NCBI GenBank assembly: GCA_021158375.1
Contig: JAGGUS010000264.1
Coordinates: forward strand, 1 to 6,077
Direction: 5' to 3'
DNA: 6,077 nucleotides
Source: Thermoprotei archaeon
Lineage (GTDB): Archaea; Thermoproteota; Thermoprotei; QMSL01; B3-G16
Below are positions 4,721-6,077 of the stretch, one piece after another (position 1 is the first letter of the stretch; every line of letters begins with the position of its first letter). Under the pieces are notes generated by a model, which was not told the DNA's origin, made no database searches, and was given only the letters and a program-made list of their open reading frames with translations. A program made the position numbers and the translations under genes.

Positions 4721-5797
4721 TTGAATCTAAATGAGTTCCTTAATGAATACCGAGAAAAAGTGAATAAAACGATAAATGAGTTCCTGGTTGAGAAAGAAGA
4801 AATTGCTACTAAAGAATATAGAAAAGATAACGCTGAGTTCTATAGGAACTTAAGGGAGTTTATGCTAAGAGGAGGAAAGAGGTTAAGACCTATCGCTGTA
4901 ATCCTTGCATACAAGAGCGTCAAAGGGGATGATGTAGAAGAAGAGAATATAATCAAAGCTTCAACATGTGTCGAATTCCTTCATAATTCCACCCTAATAC
5001 ATGATGACATTATAGATGAGGACTCTCTCAGACGAGGAGGACCTACCTTCCATGTGCTTTACGAAAAGGTGTTTTCATATCTACCTAAGGACAGGGCTAA
5101 GCTCTATGGATTGGCATTTGGAATAATGGGAGGAGATGAATTATTTAATCTAGGTTTTGAAGCATTACTGACATCAGGATTTAAGGGAGACGAACTTTAT
5201 GAAGCTCTAGGATACTACATTGAGGCTTATCGGGAAGTAGTAAACGGCGAGCTCCTAGATCTAGTGATGTCAGTAAGTGACTACGAAAGATTACTTATTG
5301 ATGATTATTTATTAATGGTCAGACTTAAAACTGCGGCACTCTTCGAAAAGTCCTTTTTGATAGGACTTGCCTTAGCAAAAGCGCCTGAAGATATAAAAAA
5401 TATCTTCTCACAATATGCCATCTCTGTAGCAGAGGCTTTCCAGATAAGAGACGACATACTTGGACTTTATGGTGAAGAAGAGGAAATAGGAAAGCCTGTA
5501 GGTAGCGATATACGAGAGGGTAAGGCAACGATATTAGTTATACTTGCTTTCAAATATTTACCTCATAAGGAGAAACAGCGATTAAAAGAAATATTACTTA
5601 AGAGGGAGGTGACTAAAGAGGACGTATATTACGTAAGGGAACTCCTCAAGAAGTATGGCATACTAAACAAAGCAGAGGAATTGTCTGAATCGCTTATAGA
5701 GAGAGCTAAAGAGGCTATATCTTCCTTAGAAATAAACGAAGACTATAAGGAATTATTGTTAGCGCTTGCTGAATTCGTTGTTAAACGCAAATATTGA
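4721..5797 (+). CDS. Trans-isoprenyl diphosphate synthase (GGPP synthase or longer-chain type)
   Basis: The enzyme condenses IPP with allylic diphosphates to make the all-trans isoprenoid chains used for ether lipids or quinones. From TTG 4721 it is 358 residues, slightly longer than the usual 320-340. Motifs in order: GGKRLRP (51-57); the first Asp-rich motif DDIID (95-99) followed by RRGGPTFH; GGDELFNLGF (137-146); LKTAALFEKS (202-211); the second Asp-rich motif DDILG (244-248); and KPVGSDIREGKAT (258-270), whose GSDIREGK segment is diagnostic. No two-residue insertion lies in the first motif, as in archaeal (type I) GGPP synthases. The residues at positions -5 and -4 before DDIID are Ser90 and Thr91, not an aromatic, so the pocket may be open to C25 or longer products; the HNSTLIHDD context resembles long-chain synthases. 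It is the last gene of the PAC2-hsp20 operon. Assignment to the family is firm; product length is inferred. Confidence 0.92.
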   Translation: MNLNEFLNEYREKVNKTINEFLVEKEEIATKEYRKDNAEFYRNLREFMLRGGKRLRPIAVILAYKSVKGDDVEEENIIKASTCVEFLHNSTLIHDDIIDEDSLRRGGPTFHVLYEKVFSYLPKDRAKLYGLAFGIMGGDELFNLGFEALLTSGFKGDELYEALGYYIEAYREVVNGELLDLVMSVSDYERLLIDDYLLMVRLKTAALFEKSFLIGLALAKAPEDIKNIFSQYAISVAEAFQIRDDILGLYGEEEEIGKPVGSDIREGKATILVILAFKYLPHKEKQRLKEILLKREVTKEDVYYVRELLKKYGILNKAEELSESLIERAKEAISSLEINEDYKELLLALAEFVVKRKY

Positions 5798-5799
5798 GA

Positions 5800-6077
5800 C
5801 TAAATTTTTACTCCTACTTCTTGCGCGATCTTCCTAAGTGCTTTAACTAAATCATCTATCTCTAAAGGAGGTATCCAAGCCACAGGTATTTCCTCCATTT
5901 CAGCTACCTTCATAGCTACATCATCCACGTTACCTACACTTTTAGGACCATGAAGAACTACAAGTGCAGGTCTTAAGCCGCCAGTAACTGCTTGCATCGC
6001 CTTTATTGCGACTATAGGAGATCTGCCTCTCTCAACATTAGCGAATATAGCCGCTCTCTGAGTAGTCGTGTCATAAA
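5800..6077 (-). CDS. 3' part of an unidentified conserved archaeal-type gene (5'-partial)
   Basis: The reading frame is open from the right edge of the window (6075 is the first complete codon) to the TAG at 5800-5802, leaving 91 C-terminal residues; the internal ATG at 5997 is not the real start, because the frame continues upstream with conserved-looking sequence. The fragment begins YDTTTQRAAIFANVERGRSP, then IVAIKAMQAVTGG, a hydrophobic strand PALVVLHGPKSV, a helix with DDVAMKVAEMEEIPVAW, and a final helix DDLVKALRKIAQEVGVKI. Strand-loop-helix-strand-helix order points to an alpha/beta (Rossmann-like) C-terminal domain. I do not recognise the family with confidence; it vaguely recalls the C-terminal half of predicted archaeal DNA-binding regulators, but no helix-turn-helix is in view. 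Only 2 bp separate its stop codon from that of the prenyl synthase, a tight convergent junction. Confidence 0.7.
   Translation of the reverse strand, partial: YDTTTQRAAIFANVERGRSPIVAIKAMQAVTGGLRPALVVLHGPKSVGNVDDVAMKVAEMEEIPVAWIPPLEIDDLVKALRKIAQEVGVKI
5804..5810 (+). terminator. Possible T-rich terminator of the PAC2-hsp20-prenyl synthase operon
   Basis: A run of five T (5805-5809) starts 8 nt after the prenyl synthase stop codon. Archaeal transcription often ends at such T tracts without a hairpin. The run is short and lies inside the 3' end of the convergent gene, so the call is weak. Confidence 0.22.

Noticed and set aside
5325..5528. 67-codon minus-strand frame inside the prenyl synthase gene
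   Set aside because: It is antisense to the conserved second Asp-rich region and has no supporting signal.

Overview
The window looks like a chromosomal piece of a thermophilic archaeon, most likely of the crenarchaeal (Thermoproteota) lineage. The reasons are the gene content (a tRNA-splicing endonuclease subunit, a geranylgeranyl reductase for ether lipids, a PAC2-type proteasome assembly chaperone homologue, DUF211 and DUF47 proteins), AT-rich TATA-type promoters, GGTGA/GGAGG ribosome binding sites, GTG and TTG starts, heavy use of AGA/AGG and ATA codons, and very tight packing. Base composition is roughly 40% GC by eye and seems even throughout. The genus cannot be named from this sequence alone.

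Layout. 1-209 (+) is the 3' end of a DUF47/PhoU-like protein. It overlaps tail to tail with 177-1229 (-), a multi-pass flippase-like membrane protein (LPG_synthase_TM family). A 74-bp divergent promoter region separates that gene from a forward pair: endA (1304-1867), the catalytic subunit of the tRNA-splicing endonuclease, and a geranylgeranyl reductase (1897-3072). A small DUF211 gene (3081-3359, -) faces the reductase. A second divergent promoter region (3360-3490) serves DUF211 and a forward operon of three genes: a PAC2-family protein (3491-4231), a small heat-shock protein (4249-4686) and a trans-isoprenyl diphosphate synthase (4721-5797). The 3' part of an unidentified reverse-strand gene (5800-6077) converges on this operon and runs off the window. 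No stretch longer than about 130 bp lacks a gene.

How the genes fit together. Two themes appear. One is archaeal membrane lipid synthesis: the prenyl synthase makes the isoprenoid chain and the reductase saturates it after attachment to glycerol phosphate. A flippase-like membrane protein sits nearby, but its link to this pathway is only inferred. The other is proteostasis: the PAC2 protein ends in a proteasome-docking HbYX tail and sits directly before an Hsp20 chaperone. The three-gene operon joins both themes.

The points most worth following up are the C-terminal Met-Tyr-Val of the PAC2 protein, which suggests a proteasome activator or assembly factor, and the small residues before the first Asp-rich motif of the prenyl synthase, which suggest a product longer than C20. 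I see no mobile element, CRISPR array, tRNA, rRNA or defence system, and no clear sign of an undescribed multi-gene system. This is mostly an ordinary archaeal core region with a few interesting details. Several start codons were set by Shine-Dalgarno position rather than by the longest reading frame.
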